From assembly GCF_048020265.1 (NCBI RefSeq), contig NZ_CP171843.1, positions 2,666,001 to 2,730,000 on the forward strand: 64,000 nucleotides of DNA, given 5' to 3'. The notes under the pieces are model-generated. The model had not been told where the DNA came from. It did not search any database and saw nothing but the letters and a program-made list of their open reading frames with translations. Shown here one piece after another: positions 48,941 through 58,718 of the stretch (positions are counted from its first letter, which is position 1; each line of letters begins with the position of its first letter). The DNA comes from Limnohabitans_A sp048020265 (GTDB lineage Bacteria > Pseudomonadota > Gammaproteobacteria > Burkholderiales > Burkholderiaceae_C). The position numbers and the translations under genes were made by a program.

Positions 48941-50494
48941 TTAAGCAAAGCTTTTCTTGAAAGCAGCCACGGCGATGTTCAATTCGGCTTCTGCCTCTTT
49001 GTCCAGTGCTTTGGAGCTTTCGATCTTGGCCAGCAATGCAGCGCACGAATCTTTCAGGTAAGCGTGCAAACCGTGCTCGAAAGCCAGGACTTTCTTGACA
49101 TCGATGTCGTCCATGTAACCTTTGTTCACCGCAAACAAGCTGGCGCCCATCAGGCTGATGGACAAGGGGCTGTACTGGGCTTGCTTGAGCAATTCGGTCA
49201 CGCGGGCACCACGGTCGAGCTGCTTGCGTGTGGACTCGTCCAGATCGGAAGCGAACTGCGCGAAAGCAGCCAATTCACGGTACTGGGCCAAGTCGGTACG
49301 GATACCGCCGGACTGGCCTTTGATGATCTTGGTCTGAGCCGAGCTACCCACGCGGGACACCGAGATACCGGCGTTGATCGCAGGGCGGATACCGGCGTTG
49401 AACAGGCTGGTTTCCAAGAAGATCTGACCGTCGGTGATCGAAATCACGTTGGTGGGCACGAAAGCGGACACGTCACCGGCTTGGGTTTCAATGATGGGCA
49501 GAGCCGTCAAGGAACCTGTTTTGCCTTTGACAGCGCCTTTGGTGAAAGCTTCGACATAGTCGGCGTTCACGCGGGCTGCGCGCTCGAGCAGACGGCTGTG
49601 CAAATAGAACACATCGCCAGGGTAGGCTTCGCGGCCTGGTGGGCGACGCAGCAGCAGCGACACTTGACGGTAAGCCACGGCTTGCTTGGACAGATCGTCA
49701 TAAACGATCAGCGCATCTTCGCCACGGTCACGGAAGTATTCGCCCATGGTGCAGCCAGAATAGGCCGACACGTACTGCATGGCAGCAGATTCGGAGGCGG
49801 AAGCGGCCACGACAATGGTGTACTCCATTGCGCCAGCTTGTTCCAGAGCGCGCACCACGTTCTTGATCGACGAGGCTTTTTGGCCAATCGCGACGTAAAC
49901 GCAGGTCATGTTCTGACCTTTTTGGTTGATGATGGCGTCGATCGCGACGGCGGTCTTGCCGGTCTGGCGGTCGCCAATGATCAGTTCGCGCTGGCCACGG
50001 CCCACGGGCACCATGGAGTCGATCGACTTCAGGCCGGTTTGCATCGGCTGGTCCACCGATTTACGTGCGATCACGCCAGGGGCGACTTTTTCGATCACGT
50101 CGGTCATCTTGGCGTTGATCGGGCCTTTGCCGTCAATCGGCTGACCCAAGGCGTTCACCACGCGGCCAATCAGCTCAGGGCCTACGGGCACTTCCAGAAT
50201 GCGACCGGTGCACTTGACCGTGTCGCCTTCGGAGATGTGCTCGTATTCACCCAAGATCACAGCACCGACCGAGTCACGCTCGAGGTTCAGGGCCAGACCA
50301 TAAGTAGCAGCACCGTCAGCGGTGGCAGGGAATTCGAGCATCTCGCCCTGCATCACATCGGACAGGCCATGCACACGAACGATACCGTCGGTCACGGACA
50401 CCACGGTGCCCTGGTTGCGGATATCGGCGCTGGCGGACAGCCCTTCAATGCGGCTCTTGATCAGTTCAGAAATTTCTGCGGGATTGAGTTGCAT
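48941..50494 (-). CDS. atpA: ATP synthase alpha subunit
   Basis: A 517-residue non-catalytic F1 nucleotide-binding subunit. P-loop GDRQTGKTAVAIDAI, the start MQLNPAEISELIKSRIEGL and the C-terminal YSPLSISLMG region are canonical. The upstream gene is atpH. Confidence 0.98.
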   Translation of the reverse strand: MQLNPAEISELIKSRIEGLSASADIRNQGTVVSVTDGIVRVHGLSDVMQGEMLEFPATADGAATYGLALNLERDSVGAVILGEYEHISEGDTVKCTGRILEVPVGPELIGRVVNALGQPIDGKGPINAKMTDVIEKVAPGVIARKSVDQPMQTGLKSIDSMVPVGRGQRELIIGDRQTGKTAVAIDAIINQKGQNMTCVYVAIGQKASSIKNVVRALEQAGAMEYTIVVAASASESAAMQYVSAYSGCTMGEYFRDRGEDALIVYDDLSKQAVAYRQVSLLLRRPPGREAYPGDVFYLHSRLLERAARVNADYVEAFTKGAVKGKTGSLTALPIIETQAGDVSAFVPTNVISITDGQIFLETSLFNAGIRPAINAGISVSRVGSSAQTKIIKGQSGGIRTDLAQYRELAAFAQFASDLDESTRKQLDRGARVTELLKQAQYSPLSISLMGASLFAVNKGYMDDIDVKKVLAFEHGLHAYLKDSCAALLAKIESSKALDKEAEAELNIAVAAFKKSFA

Positions 50495-50538
50495 GACTCT
50501 TTCCTTCTTTCTTTAAATATGTCCGGTCTCAATCCGCA

Positions 50539-51069
50539 TCAAGCGGTGAGGGCCGATTTCATTTGTTCCAGTCGGGCCTTGACGGAGGTATCGAGCACCT
50601 CGTCGCCCACCACCACACGAATGCCACCGATCAGGGCGGCATCGAGCTCGACGCTCACGTTGAGCTTGCGCGCAAAGCGTTTTTCGAGCGTGGACGACAA
50701 ATCAGACAAAGCCGAAGCGTCGATGGGGAATGCGCTGTAAACCACCGCATCAGCGGTGCCACCTTGCGCATTCATGAGGGCGCGGTACTGCTGTGCAACC
50801 ACAGGCAACGCACTGAGACGGCGGTTTTCGATCACCAGGCGCAGGAAGTTCTTGCCAGCCTCGGGCAGTGCTGTGCGCACCACACCGGAGATCAGGTCAA
50901 ACGCCTGCTCATCGGACACTTTGGGGCTGTCGATGAACTGCTGCAGCTGCGCGTTGTCGGCAACAGCAGCGAGTTCATCCAGCCAAGCGGCCGTGCCAGC
51001 AAGATCGGATGCCTGCGCCTTGAACAGCGCTTCGGCATAAGGGCGGGCGATGGTAGCAAGTTCTGCCAT
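50539..51069 (-). CDS. atpH: ATP synthase delta subunit
   Basis: A 176-residue peripheral-stalk subunit (OSCP family) joining F1 to the b dimer. Opens with IARPYAEALFKAQ and contains NFLRLVIENRRL; the C-terminal VGDEVLDTSVKARLEQMK is conserved. Confidence 0.96.
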   Translation of the reverse strand: MAELATIARPYAEALFKAQASDLAGTAAWLDELAAVADNAQLQQFIDSPKVSDEQAFDLISGVVRTALPEAGKNFLRLVIENRRLSALPVVAQQYRALMNAQGGTADAVVYSAFPIDASALSDLSSTLEKRFARKLNVSVELDAALIGGIRVVVGDEVLDTSVKARLEQMKSALTA

Positions 51070-51091
51070 GGTCTTCTCTGGCTGGAGCTTT

Positions 51092-51562
51092 TTACAGCTC
51101 GGTCTTGAGGCGGCTCAGCAGATCAGCGTGGACACCAGCGTTGACTTCCTTGCGGAGAATCTGCTCGGCGCCTTTGACGGCCAGGGCTGCGACTTGCTCA
51201 CGCAGAGCTTCGCGAGCCTTGACTGACTGCTGCTCGGCTTCGGCCTTGGCAGCGGCGATGATCTTGTTGCCTTCTTCGGTGGCTCGTGCCTTGGCTTCAT
51301 CAATGATGCCATTGGCGCGGCGCTCGGCGTCAGCCAGGCGCGAAGCCGTCTCGTTGCGCGACTTGGCCAACTCGGACTCGACACGCGCATTGGCGTTGCT
51401 GAGTTCGGCTTTGGCTTTGTCTGCGGCAGCGAGGCCGTCAGCGATTTTCTGTGCCCGTTCATCGAGCGCTTTTGTGATCGGGGGCCACACGAATTTCATC
51501 GTGAACCACACCAGAATCGCAAAAACGATCATCTGAATGAACAGAGTAGCGTTAATGTTCAC
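51092..51562 (-). CDS. atpF: ATP synthase b subunit
   Basis: A 156-residue stator subunit: one N-terminal transmembrane helix (LFIQMIVFAILVWFTMKFV) and a long charged coiled coil. It holds F1 to the membrane. Length is normal for b. Confidence 0.96.
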   Translation of the reverse strand: MNINATLFIQMIVFAILVWFTMKFVWPPITKALDERAQKIADGLAAADKAKAELSNANARVESELAKSRNETASRLADAERRANGIIDEAKARATEEGNKIIAAAKAEAEQQSVKAREALREQVAALAVKGAEQILRKEVNAGVHADLLSRLKTEL

Positions 51563-51598
51563 GGTTCAGTCCTTCTTCTGTTGGAAGAGGTACGTGGA

Positions 51599-51847
51599 TT
51601 ACTTCAGAACGAAGGGGTTGGCGAAGGCAAACAGCAAAGCGATGGCCACACCGATCAGGAACGCAGCGTCGATCAGACCCGCCAAGATGAACATCTTGGT
51701 TTGGAGTTCGTTCATCAGTTCAGGTTGACGAGCCGAAGACTCGAGGAATTTGCCGCCCATCAAAGCGATACCGATGGAAGCGCCGATAGCACCCAGACCA
51801 ACGATCAAACCACATGCCAATGCCACCAGGCCGAGAATGTTTTCCAT
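51599..51847 (-). CDS. atpE: ATP synthase c subunit
   Basis: An 82-residue hairpin of two transmembrane helices. The ion-carrying carboxylate is the Asp in MFILAGLIDAAFLIG; the Gln/Glu-Ser set of Na+-type rings is absent, so a proton-driven rotor is indicated. The loop SARQPELM is typical. Confidence 0.96.
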   Translation of the reverse strand: MENILGLVALACGLIVGLGAIGASIGIALMGGKFLESSARQPELMNELQTKMFILAGLIDAAFLIGVAIALLFAFANPFVLK

Positions 51848-51904
51848 GAGAAGCTCCTAAAAGTTAGTGGAAAAAAGAAACAGGAAACGAGAGAAAAAGT
51901 GTCA

Positions 51905-52783
51905 TCAATGTGCGTCGTGCGCTTGACCTGTGTAGATCAGCGTCAACATCATAAAGATGAAGGCTTGCAAGGTGATGACCAGGATGTGGAACAAAGTCCA
52001 CACGGTACCGGCGATGACATGGCCAATGGCCAGACCAACACCTGTTGCCGACAATGCCCAGCCGCCACCCATGAGGGCAATCAACATGAACACCAACTCA
52101 CCTGCAAACATGTTGCCAAACAGTCGCATGCCGTGCGAAACCGTCTTGGCCAAATATTCAATCATCTGCATCAGAAAGTTAATCGGATACAGAGCCCAAT
52201 GGTCGCCGAAGGGGGCTGCAATCAGCTCGTGCGCCCAGCCGCCCAGACCTTTGATCTTGATGTTGTAGACCAGGCAGATGAACAGCACAGAGCAAGACAA
52301 GCCCAATGTGGTGGACAAGTCGGCTGTGGGCACCACGCGCATGTAGTCTTTGAAACCCATGGCCGGGCCAGCGGCGTGCCATGCAGCAGGAATCAGATCC
52401 ACAGGCAACATGTCCATCGCGTTCATCAAGAAGATCCAGACGAACACGGTCAATGCCAGAGGGGAGATGAGTTTGCGGCTCTTTGCGTTGTGGATCACGC
52501 CCTTGGCCTGGTTTTCGACCATTTCAGACAGGATCTCAACGGCAGCCTGAAAGCGGCCGGGCACGCCCGAAGTCGCTTTGCGGGCAGCAGCCCACAACAC
52601 GATGCAACCGATCACGCCCAGAACCAGAGAAAAGAAAACCGAGTCGAGGTTGAACAGACTGAAGTCAACGATGTTGGTTTGCTTGACGCCTTCAAATGAG
52701 AAATTCATTTGCAGGTGTTGCAAGTGATGCTGGATGTACTCTCCAGCCGTTGGGGCGTGTGCGCCAGCGTTTTCAGCAGCCAT
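51905..52783 (-). CDS. atpB: ATP synthase a subunit
   Basis: A 292-residue membrane stator subunit forming the proton half-channels with the c ring. The essential Arg is in SHGMRLFGNMFAGE. Multiple hydrophobic helices and the AAPFGDHWALYPINFLMQ region are typical. A small gap to atpE. Confidence 0.96.
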   Translation of the reverse strand: MAAENAGAHAPTAGEYIQHHLQHLQMNFSFEGVKQTNIVDFSLFNLDSVFFSLVLGVIGCIVLWAAARKATSGVPGRFQAAVEILSEMVENQAKGVIHNAKSRKLISPLALTVFVWIFLMNAMDMLPVDLIPAAWHAAGPAMGFKDYMRVVPTADLSTTLGLSCSVLFICLVYNIKIKGLGGWAHELIAAPFGDHWALYPINFLMQMIEYLAKTVSHGMRLFGNMFAGELVFMLIALMGGGWALSATGVGLAIGHVIAGTVWTLFHILVITLQAFIFMMLTLIYTGQAHDAH

Positions 52784-52798
52784 AAATCACCAATCAGT

Positions 52799-53317
52799 TC
52801 AAAAAATAGTCGGTTTCGATTTGCGTTGCATCCAGCCCAGCGCCATGGCCAGCCAATACACCTTCATCGTCACCACAAAGCCGGCCACCAAGGCAAACCA
52901 GCTCAGGTCTGAAATCACTTTGGGCGCCACCAAAAGCAGCGCCACGGTCAAGATAATCTTGACCAACTCCCAAACAAACAAACCCACCAAGGCAGAGCCC
53001 GGTTGGGTTCGCCGCATTTGCCGGCTCAAAGCCCTGACAAACACCACGGCGGGAATCACCACCGCCACCGAACCCCAAGCCGCCGAAGCTGCCAGATGCC
53101 ACTGGCCGCCGACCAGCCCCGTGAGCAGCGCCAGCACGCCACCGACCCCCACCTGCAACAGCAATACACGCCAAGGCGATGCCTGTGGGTTGTTTTGCCG
53201 CCAGGCCTGCGCCTCTTCGGCGCTCAGGGGCTTGAAATCGGGTTCGGAACCTTCATCTGCAGCATCTGTCGTGTCACTGGGTATACCCGTTTTCAGGGAT
53301 GAGGCGATTTTGGTCAT
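52799..53317 (-). CDS. atpI: ATP synthase protein I
   Basis: A 172-residue membrane protein opening the operon, thought to help assemble the c ring. About four hydrophobic segments follow a charged N-terminal extension of about 45 residues. Sequence is loosely conserved in this family; place and topology decide the call. Confidence 0.85.
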   Translation of the reverse strand: MTKIASSLKTGIPSDTTDAADEGSEPDFKPLSAEEAQAWRQNNPQASPWRVLLLQVGVGGVLALLTGLVGGQWHLAASAAWGSVAVVIPAVVFVRALSRQMRRTQPGSALVGLFVWELVKIILTVALLLVAPKVISDLSWFALVAGFVVTMKVYWLAMALGWMQRKSKPTIF

Positions 53318-53366
53318 CTCAAATTACACCGGGGTTACGTACACGGCAAACACTGCAAAGCCTCTG

Positions 53367-53372
53367 ATTATA
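53367..53372 (-). promoter_or_regulatory. Predicted -10 element of the atp operon
   Basis: On the minus strand a perfect TATAAT lies about 50 bases before the atpI start. The expected -35 position is not consensus. The 191-base gap to the divergent CopD-like gene otherwise shows only a T run near 53395. Confidence 0.5.
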
Positions 53373-53508
53373 CGTAGAAACCCGTGCGCGCCCACTTTTT
53401 TTGATCCAGATCCAATCGCCCCACGCCCAACACGGCCAAGACCAACAGCGACAATCGTCCGGCAAGCCCACGGGGCCTGCGCTTTTCACGCTGTAAATCG
53501 GTGGATGT

Positions 53509-53955
53509 ATGTACGAATGGTTTAAATTTTTTCATCTGGCCGCCGCCATCGTCTGGTTGGGCGGCATGGCCTTGGTCATTCTGGCGCTGCGCCCCGTGGT
53601 GATCGCCCAAATGGCCCCGCCTGAGCGCCTGACTTTGATGTGCAGCGTCTTGAAGCGGTTTTTTGCCATGGTCTGGGGCTCGGTGGCCCTGATTCTGGCC
53701 ACCGGTTTCTGGATGCTGTCGACGGCCGACATGGCCCTCGCCCCCAAGGGCTGGCATGCCATGTCAGGCTTGGGTCTCCTGATGTGCCTGATTTTTGCGC
53801 ACATCTGGTTCGCCCCATTTCGCCGCCTGAAAGCGGCCGTGGCGGCTTCCGACTGGCCTGCGGCAGGCCAAGCCCTGGGCCAAATTCACCCTTTGGTCAT
53901 GACCAATTTCGCATTGGGCTGGCTGGCGGTGTTGGCCGTCGTCGTCTGGCGTTAA
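53509..53955 (+). CDS. CopD-family inner-membrane protein
   Basis: A 148-residue four-helix membrane protein resembling the CopD domain. It has WFKFFHLAAAIVWLGGMALV (His in the first helix), and a later FAHIWFAPFRRL and IHPLVMTNFALGWL, so several helix-embedded histidines are positioned as in heme- or copper-binding relatives. It precedes ybeD by 25 bases. Copper import is not proven for such short forms. Confidence 0.8.
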   Translation: MYEWFKFFHLAAAIVWLGGMALVILALRPVVIAQMAPPERLTLMCSVLKRFFAMVWGSVALILATGFWMLSTADMALAPKGWHAMSGLGLLMCLIFAHIWFAPFRRLKAAVAASDWPAAGQALGQIHPLVMTNFALGWLAVLAVVVWR

Positions 53956-53980
53956 GCTTGCAAGCCCAACGGAACATCTC

Positions 53981-54280
53981 ATGAGCGCCTCCATCACCCC
54001 ACCCAAGGGCATTGACCCACGCAAAGACACCTTGATCGAGTACCCCTCGGTTTTTCCGATCAAGGTGATGGGCGCCATGGTCGACGGCTTTGCCGAGGCC
54101 ATGTGCCAGGTCGCCCTGCAATTCGACCCCGGCTTTGACGCCAGCACCATCGAGCTGCGGCCCAGCAAAGGCGGCAACTACCTGGGCGTGACGCTCAGCA
54201 TCACCGCCACCAGCCGCGAGCAACTCGACGACCTGTACCGGGCCCTGACCTCGCACCCGATGGTCAAAATCGTGCTTTGA
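53981..54280 (+). CDS. ybeD: YbeD/DUF493 family protein
   Basis: A 99-residue ACT-like fold protein. LIEYPSVFPIKVMG at the start and VTLSITATSREQLDDLYRALTSHPMVKIVL (in part) at the end match DUF493. The gene routinely precedes lipB in proteobacteria, as here; it may allosterically modulate lipoate synthesis, but its role is unproven. Confidence 0.92.
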   Translation: MSASITPPKGIDPRKDTLIEYPSVFPIKVMGAMVDGFAEAMCQVALQFDPGFDASTIELRPSKGGNYLGVTLSITATSREQLDDLYRALTSHPMVKIVL

Positions 54281-54282
54281 GC

Positions 54283-54945
54283 ATGGACATCCGGTTGCTC
54301 GGACGGGTGGACTACCTGCCCACTTACGAGGCCATGCAGGCCTTCACGGCCGCTCGCACGCCCGAGACGCCCGACGCGCTGTGGCTGTGCGAACACCCGC
54401 CCGTGTTCACCCAAGGGCTGGCGGGCCAGGCCTCGCACCTCTTGATGCCGGGCGACATTCCGGTGGTCCAGACCAACCGGGGCGGACAGGTCACCTACCA
54501 CGGACCCGGTCAGGTCATGGCCTACCCCTTGGTCAACCTGCAGCGCGCCGGTTACTACGTCAAGGAATACGTTTTCAAGCTCGAAGAATCCGTCATCCGA
54601 ACCCTGGCCCACTTCGGCGTCACAGGCCACCGGGTGGCGGGTGCACCTGGCATTTATGTGCGCCTGGACGACCCCTTCAGCCATGCGGCGCTGGTGGGGC
54701 CGGCACCCGCCCATGACCCCTTCAAAGGCCTGGGCAAGATCAGCGCCTTGGGCATTAAGGTCAGCCGCCATTGCACCTACCACGGTGCCGCACTCAATGT
54801 GGCGATGGACCTGGAGCCCTTTGAACGCATCAACCCCTGTGGTTATGCCGGATTGAAAACCGTGGACCTTTCTACAATCGGTGTAGAAACCACCTGGAGC
54901 GAAGCAGCCCAGGTACTGGCCCAGCAACTGGCCGCCCGTTTATGA
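54283..54945 (+). CDS. lipB: Octanoyl-[ACP]:protein octanoyltransferase
   Basis: A 220-residue enzyme moving octanoyl from ACP to lipoyl domains. RGGQVTYHGPGQ, the catalytic Lys in KISALGIKV and the catalytic Cys in RINPCGYAGL are all present. ATG 54283 is three bases after the ybeD stop. It overlaps the next gene's upstream ATG by four bases. Confidence 0.95.
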   Translation: MDIRLLGRVDYLPTYEAMQAFTAARTPETPDALWLCEHPPVFTQGLAGQASHLLMPGDIPVVQTNRGGQVTYHGPGQVMAYPLVNLQRAGYYVKEYVFKLEESVIRTLAHFGVTGHRVAGAPGIYVRLDDPFSHAALVGPAPAHDPFKGLGKISALGIKVSRHCTYHGAALNVAMDLEPFERINPCGYAGLKTVDLSTIGVETTWSEAAQVLAQQLAARL

Positions 54946-56003
54946 ACCCCCGGCTGCCGACCACCTTGGGCGGCAACGACCGAAAGAACACCATGAGCAA
55001 CACCCCTACCGAACGCCACGTGGTCCGCGAAGCCCAAAGCGTTGAAAACTACGACCCGATGGCCAAGCAAAAAGCTGCAGCCAAACTCTCGCGCATCCCG
55101 GTCAAGGTTGAAGCGGGCGAAGTGCTCAAAAAACCCGAGTGGATCCGCGTGAAAGCGGGCTCGCCCACCACCCGCTTTTACGAAATCAAGGACGTGCTGC
55201 GGACTAACAAGCTGGTCACCGTGTGCGAAGAAGCCAGTTGCCCCAACATCGGCGAATGCTTTGGCAAGGGCACGGCCACCTTCATGATCATGGGCGACAA
55301 GTGCACACGCCGCTGCCCATTTTGCGACGTCGGCCATGGCCGCCCTGACCCGCTGGATGTGAACGAGCCCGACAACCTGGCCAAGACCATCGCGCAGCTC
55401 AAGCTGCAATACGTGGTCATCACCAGCGTGGACCGTGACGACCTGCGTGACGGCGGTGCCGGCCACTTTGTGGAGTGCATCCGCAAAACCCGCGAACTCT
55501 CGCCCACCACCCAAATCGAAGTGCTGGTGCCCGACTTCCGGGGCCGCGACGACCGCGCCCTCGACATCCTGAAAGCCGCCCCCCCCGATGTGATGAACCA
55601 CAACCTGGAGACCGTGCCGCGCCTGTACAAAGAAGCGCGCCCCGGCTCAGACTACCAGTTCTCGCTGAACCTGCTGAAAAAATTCAAGGCGCTGTTCCCG
55701 AACGTGCCCACCAAGAGCGGCCTGATGGTCGGCCTGGGCGAAACCGACGAAGAGATTCTGGACGTCATGCGCGACATGCGCGCGCACAACATCGAGATGC
55801 TCACCATTGGCCAGTACCTCGCCCCGAGCAACAGCCACCTGCCGGTGCGCCGCTACGTGCACCCCGACACCTTCAAGATGTTCGAGGCCAAGGCCTACGA
55901 AATGGGTTTCTCGCACGCGGCGGTGGGTGCCATGGTCAGATCCAGTTACCACGCCGATCAGCAGGCGCATTCGGCGCATCTGAGTCTGGCCGAGAAATCC
56001 TGA
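54942..56003 (+). CDS. lipA: Lipoyl synthase
   Basis: A radical-SAM enzyme that inserts two sulfurs into octanoyl groups. It carries both clusters: the auxiliary CEEASCPNIGEC and the radical-SAM CTRRCPFC. The gene may start at ATG 54942 (ATGA overlap with lipB, 353 residues) or at ATG 54993 (336 residues, GAAAGAA upstream); the latter is closer to the family length. Coupled to lipB, it completes the de novo lipoylation pathway. Confidence 0.95.
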   Translation: MNPRLPTTLGGNDRKNTMSNTPTERHVVREAQSVENYDPMAKQKAAAKLSRIPVKVEAGEVLKKPEWIRVKAGSPTTRFYEIKDVLRTNKLVTVCEEASCPNIGECFGKGTATFMIMGDKCTRRCPFCDVGHGRPDPLDVNEPDNLAKTIAQLKLQYVVITSVDRDDLRDGGAGHFVECIRKTRELSPTTQIEVLVPDFRGRDDRALDILKAAPPDVMNHNLETVPRLYKEARPGSDYQFSLNLLKKFKALFPNVPTKSGLMVGLGETDEEILDVMRDMRAHNIEMLTIGQYLAPSNSHLPVRRYVHPDTFKMFEAKAYEMGFSHAAVGAMVRSSYHADQQAHSAHLSLAEKS

Positions 56004-56040
56004 GGCAGCCGCCACCCACACGTTTTCATTCAAGGCCGTC

Positions 56041-56925
56041 ATGACCGATTCCACCCCGGAAAACACCCCCTACACCCCGCCCAAAATCTGGACCTGGAAC
56101 AAGGCCAACGGTGGGCGTTTTGCGAACATCAACCGCCCCATTGCAGGCCCCACGCACGAGCAGGAACTGCCACGCGGCAAACACCCCCTGCAGCTGTACT
56201 CGCTGGGCACGCCCAACGGCGTCAAGGTGACGGTCATGCTCGAAGAGTTGTTGGCACTGGGGCACGCGGGCGCCGAATACGATGCCTGGTTGATCCGCAT
56301 TCAGGAAGGCCAGCAATTCAGCAGCGGCTTCGTGGGCGTGAACCCGAACTCCAAAATCCCGGCTCTGCTCGATTGCAGCGGTGAAAAACCGATCCGGGTG
56401 TTCGAGTCAGGGTCCATCCTGTTGTACCTGGCGGAGAAATTTGGCGCCTTGGTGCCCACCGAGCCGGCCCAACGTGCCGAATGCCTGTCCTGGCTGTTCT
56501 GGCAAATGGGCAGCGCCCCCTATCTGGGTGGAGGATTTGGCCACTTTTATGCCTATGCGCCCATGAAAATCGAATACGCCATCGACCGGTTTGCGATGGA
56601 GGTCAAGCGAGAAATGGATGTGTTGAACCGGCGTTTGGCCGAGAGCCGCTTCATCGCAGGCGACGACTACACCATCGCCGACATCGCCATCTGGCCTTGG
56701 TATGGCGGCTTGGCCAAGGGCACCATGTACGAGGCGGGCGAGTTCCTGCAGGTGCACGAATACGAACACGTCATCCGCTGGGCTGACGAGTTGGCGCAAC
56801 GCCCTGCGGTGCAACGTGGGCGCATGGTCAACCGGGTCATCGGGGCACCCGAGAGCCAGTTGCACGAACGCCATGACGCCAGCGATTTCGACACACGCAC
56901 GCAGGACAAGCTGAGCAAGTCCTGA
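56041..56925 (+). CDS. yghU: YghU-type glutathione S-transferase
   Basis: A 294-residue GST of the nu class. The long N-terminal extension (TPPKIWTWNKANGGRFANIN) precedes the thioredoxin-like domain (PLQLYSLGTPNGVKVTVMLEE, in part) and a complete all-helical C-terminal domain (FIAGDDYTIADIAIWPW). E. coli YghU is a glutathione-dependent disulfide-bond oxidoreductase. Convergent with ptsI, four bases apart. Confidence 0.9.
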   Translation: MTDSTPENTPYTPPKIWTWNKANGGRFANINRPIAGPTHEQELPRGKHPLQLYSLGTPNGVKVTVMLEELLALGHAGAEYDAWLIRIQEGQQFSSGFVGVNPNSKIPALLDCSGEKPIRVFESGSILLYLAEKFGALVPTEPAQRAECLSWLFWQMGSAPYLGGGFGHFYAYAPMKIEYAIDRFAMEVKREMDVLNRRLAESRFIAGDDYTIADIAIWPWYGGLAKGTMYEAGEFLQVHEYEHVIRWADELAQRPAVQRGRMVNRVIGAPESQLHERHDASDFDTRTQDKLSKS

Positions 56926-56929
56926 GTCT

Positions 56930-58678
56930 TCAAGTGGCCATGCAGCTGGCGGGGTCGTCGCTGTCCAACACTTGATCGGCCCAAAGCGCCAGCTTGGCGG
57001 TGTCTGAGCGCAGCACTTGGTGCTTGACCGAGAGGATTTGCGACGGGTGCATCGAAAAACTGCGCAAACCCAGACCCAACAACAAGCGGGTCATGCTCAC
57101 ATCGCCCGCCATTTCGCCGCACACCGACACGCCCTTGCCTTGCCGATGGCATTCGGCAATGGTGTCGGCAATCAGGCGCAGCACAGCCGGATGAAGCGGG
57201 TCGTACAAATGCGCCACCGACTCGTCGGCCCGGTCAATAGCCAAGGTGTACTGGATCAGGTCGTTGGTGCCAATCGACAAGAAATCAAAGTGCTTAAGGA
57301 ACAGGCGCAAGGACAAGGCCGCCGCCGGGATCTCGATCATGGCCCCCAGGCGCACCGGACCATAGGCCACGCCACGGCGATCCAGCTCCTGGCGGGCCTG
57401 GTCGATCAAGGCCATGGTTTGGCGAATCTCGCTGCCGTGGGCCAGCATGGGGATAAGCAGATTGACTTTGCCATGGGCGGCCGCACGCAAAATGGCCCGC
57501 AGCTGTGTCAAAAACATGGCGGGATCGGCCAGACTCCACCGGATGGCCCGCAAGCCCAAGGCAGGATTCAGGTGCGCCGCATCGTGGCGCGCCTCATCCA
57601 GGGGTTTGTCCGCCCCCACATCGACCGAACGGATGGTGACCGGCAAGCCATTCATGCCATCCACCGCACGCCGGTAAGCCTCGTATTGTTCGTCCTCACC
57701 CGGCAAATCGCCCTGCCGACCCATGAACAAAAATTCACTGCGGAACAAACCGACGCCCACCGCCCCGGCCGTGATGGCCGCGCCCGTATCCTCCGGCATC
57801 TCGATGTTGGCCAGCAATTCGATTTTCTGACCATCCAGCGTGACCGCCGGGGTATGGCGCAAGCGGGCCAACCGTTCCCGCTCCAGATCACCTTGGCGTT
57901 GCTTGAACCCATAGTCGGCCAGGATGATGGGCGACGGATCGACGATGACCACACCCGCATCGCCGTCGATGATGACCCAGTCGTCTTGTTTGATCAGCTG
58001 GCTGGCGGTGCGGGCACCTACCACAGCAGGTATGTCCAGACTGCGCGCCACGATGGCCGTGTGCGAGGTTTTGCCACCCACGTCGGTCACAAAGCCGGTG
58101 AAGATGCTTTGCTTGAACTGCAGCATGTCGGCGGGCGACAAATCGTGGGCCACCAACACCAAAGGCACATCGGTGTCACCCAGCTGCAGCTCTTGTTGCG
58201 GCCTGGCCGGGCGGACGACCTTGGCCACCAGTGAGCCCGTCCCTTTGAGGCTTTGCAGCACACGTTCTGCGACCTGCTCCACATCGGCTTTTCGCTCGCG
58301 CAGATACGGGTCGTCCATCTCGTCAAACTGGCGTGCAATGATCTCAAGCTGGCTGGTCAGCGCCCATTCGGCGTTGTACAGCCGATCCTTGATCCAATGC
58401 GCCACGCTGGTGTTGAGCTCGTCGTCCATCAGCAGCATCAGGTGCACGTCCAGCAAGGCGGCCAACTCGTGTGGCGCGTCCTTGGGCATGTCGCGCTGTA
58501 AGCGCTGCAGCTCGTCGATCACGGCATCGCGTGCAGAACGCATGCGCTCGATCTCGGCAGGCACCTGTTCGGCCTGAATGAAGTAGTGAGCCACATCGAC
58601 GCGGCTGGAGGCCACCAGCACAGCACGGCCAATGGCAATGCCACGGGCCACTGCCAAACCATGAATGCTGAAAGTCAT
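56930..58678 (-). CDS. ptsI: PTS enzyme I (phosphoenolpyruvate-protein phosphotransferase)
   Basis: A 582-residue phosphotransferase that takes phosphate from PEP to HPr. The phospho-His is in GGKTSHTAIVARSLDIPAVV; LLIPMLAHGSEIRQ, GTNDLIQYTLAIDRADE and the C-terminal Cys in VSVCGEMAGD confirm the PEP domain. ATG 58678 is used: a GTG or ATG at 58735 would overlap ptsH by 17 bases. It is the last of the EIIA-HPr-EI genes. Confidence 0.95.
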   Translation of the reverse strand: MTFSIHGLAVARGIAIGRAVLVASSRVDVAHYFIQAEQVPAEIERMRSARDAVIDELQRLQRDMPKDAPHELAALLDVHLMLLMDDELNTSVAHWIKDRLYNAEWALTSQLEIIARQFDEMDDPYLRERKADVEQVAERVLQSLKGTGSLVAKVVRPARPQQELQLGDTDVPLVLVAHDLSPADMLQFKQSIFTGFVTDVGGKTSHTAIVARSLDIPAVVGARTASQLIKQDDWVIIDGDAGVVIVDPSPIILADYGFKQRQGDLERERLARLRHTPAVTLDGQKIELLANIEMPEDTGAAITAGAVGVGLFRSEFLFMGRQGDLPGEDEQYEAYRRAVDGMNGLPVTIRSVDVGADKPLDEARHDAAHLNPALGLRAIRWSLADPAMFLTQLRAILRAAAHGKVNLLIPMLAHGSEIRQTMALIDQARQELDRRGVAYGPVRLGAMIEIPAAALSLRLFLKHFDFLSIGTNDLIQYTLAIDRADESVAHLYDPLHPAVLRLIADTIAECHRQGKGVSVCGEMAGDVSMTRLLLGLGLRSFSMHPSQILSVKHQVLRSDTAKLALWADQVLDSDDPASCMAT

Positions 58679-58718
58679 CGCAGGCGCTCCATGGGCTTTT
58701 GGGGCAGCAACAACACCT

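Noticed and set aside
48926..50740. A 604-codon open frame opposite atpA
   Set aside because: Shadow of atpA; no motif and no ribosome site.
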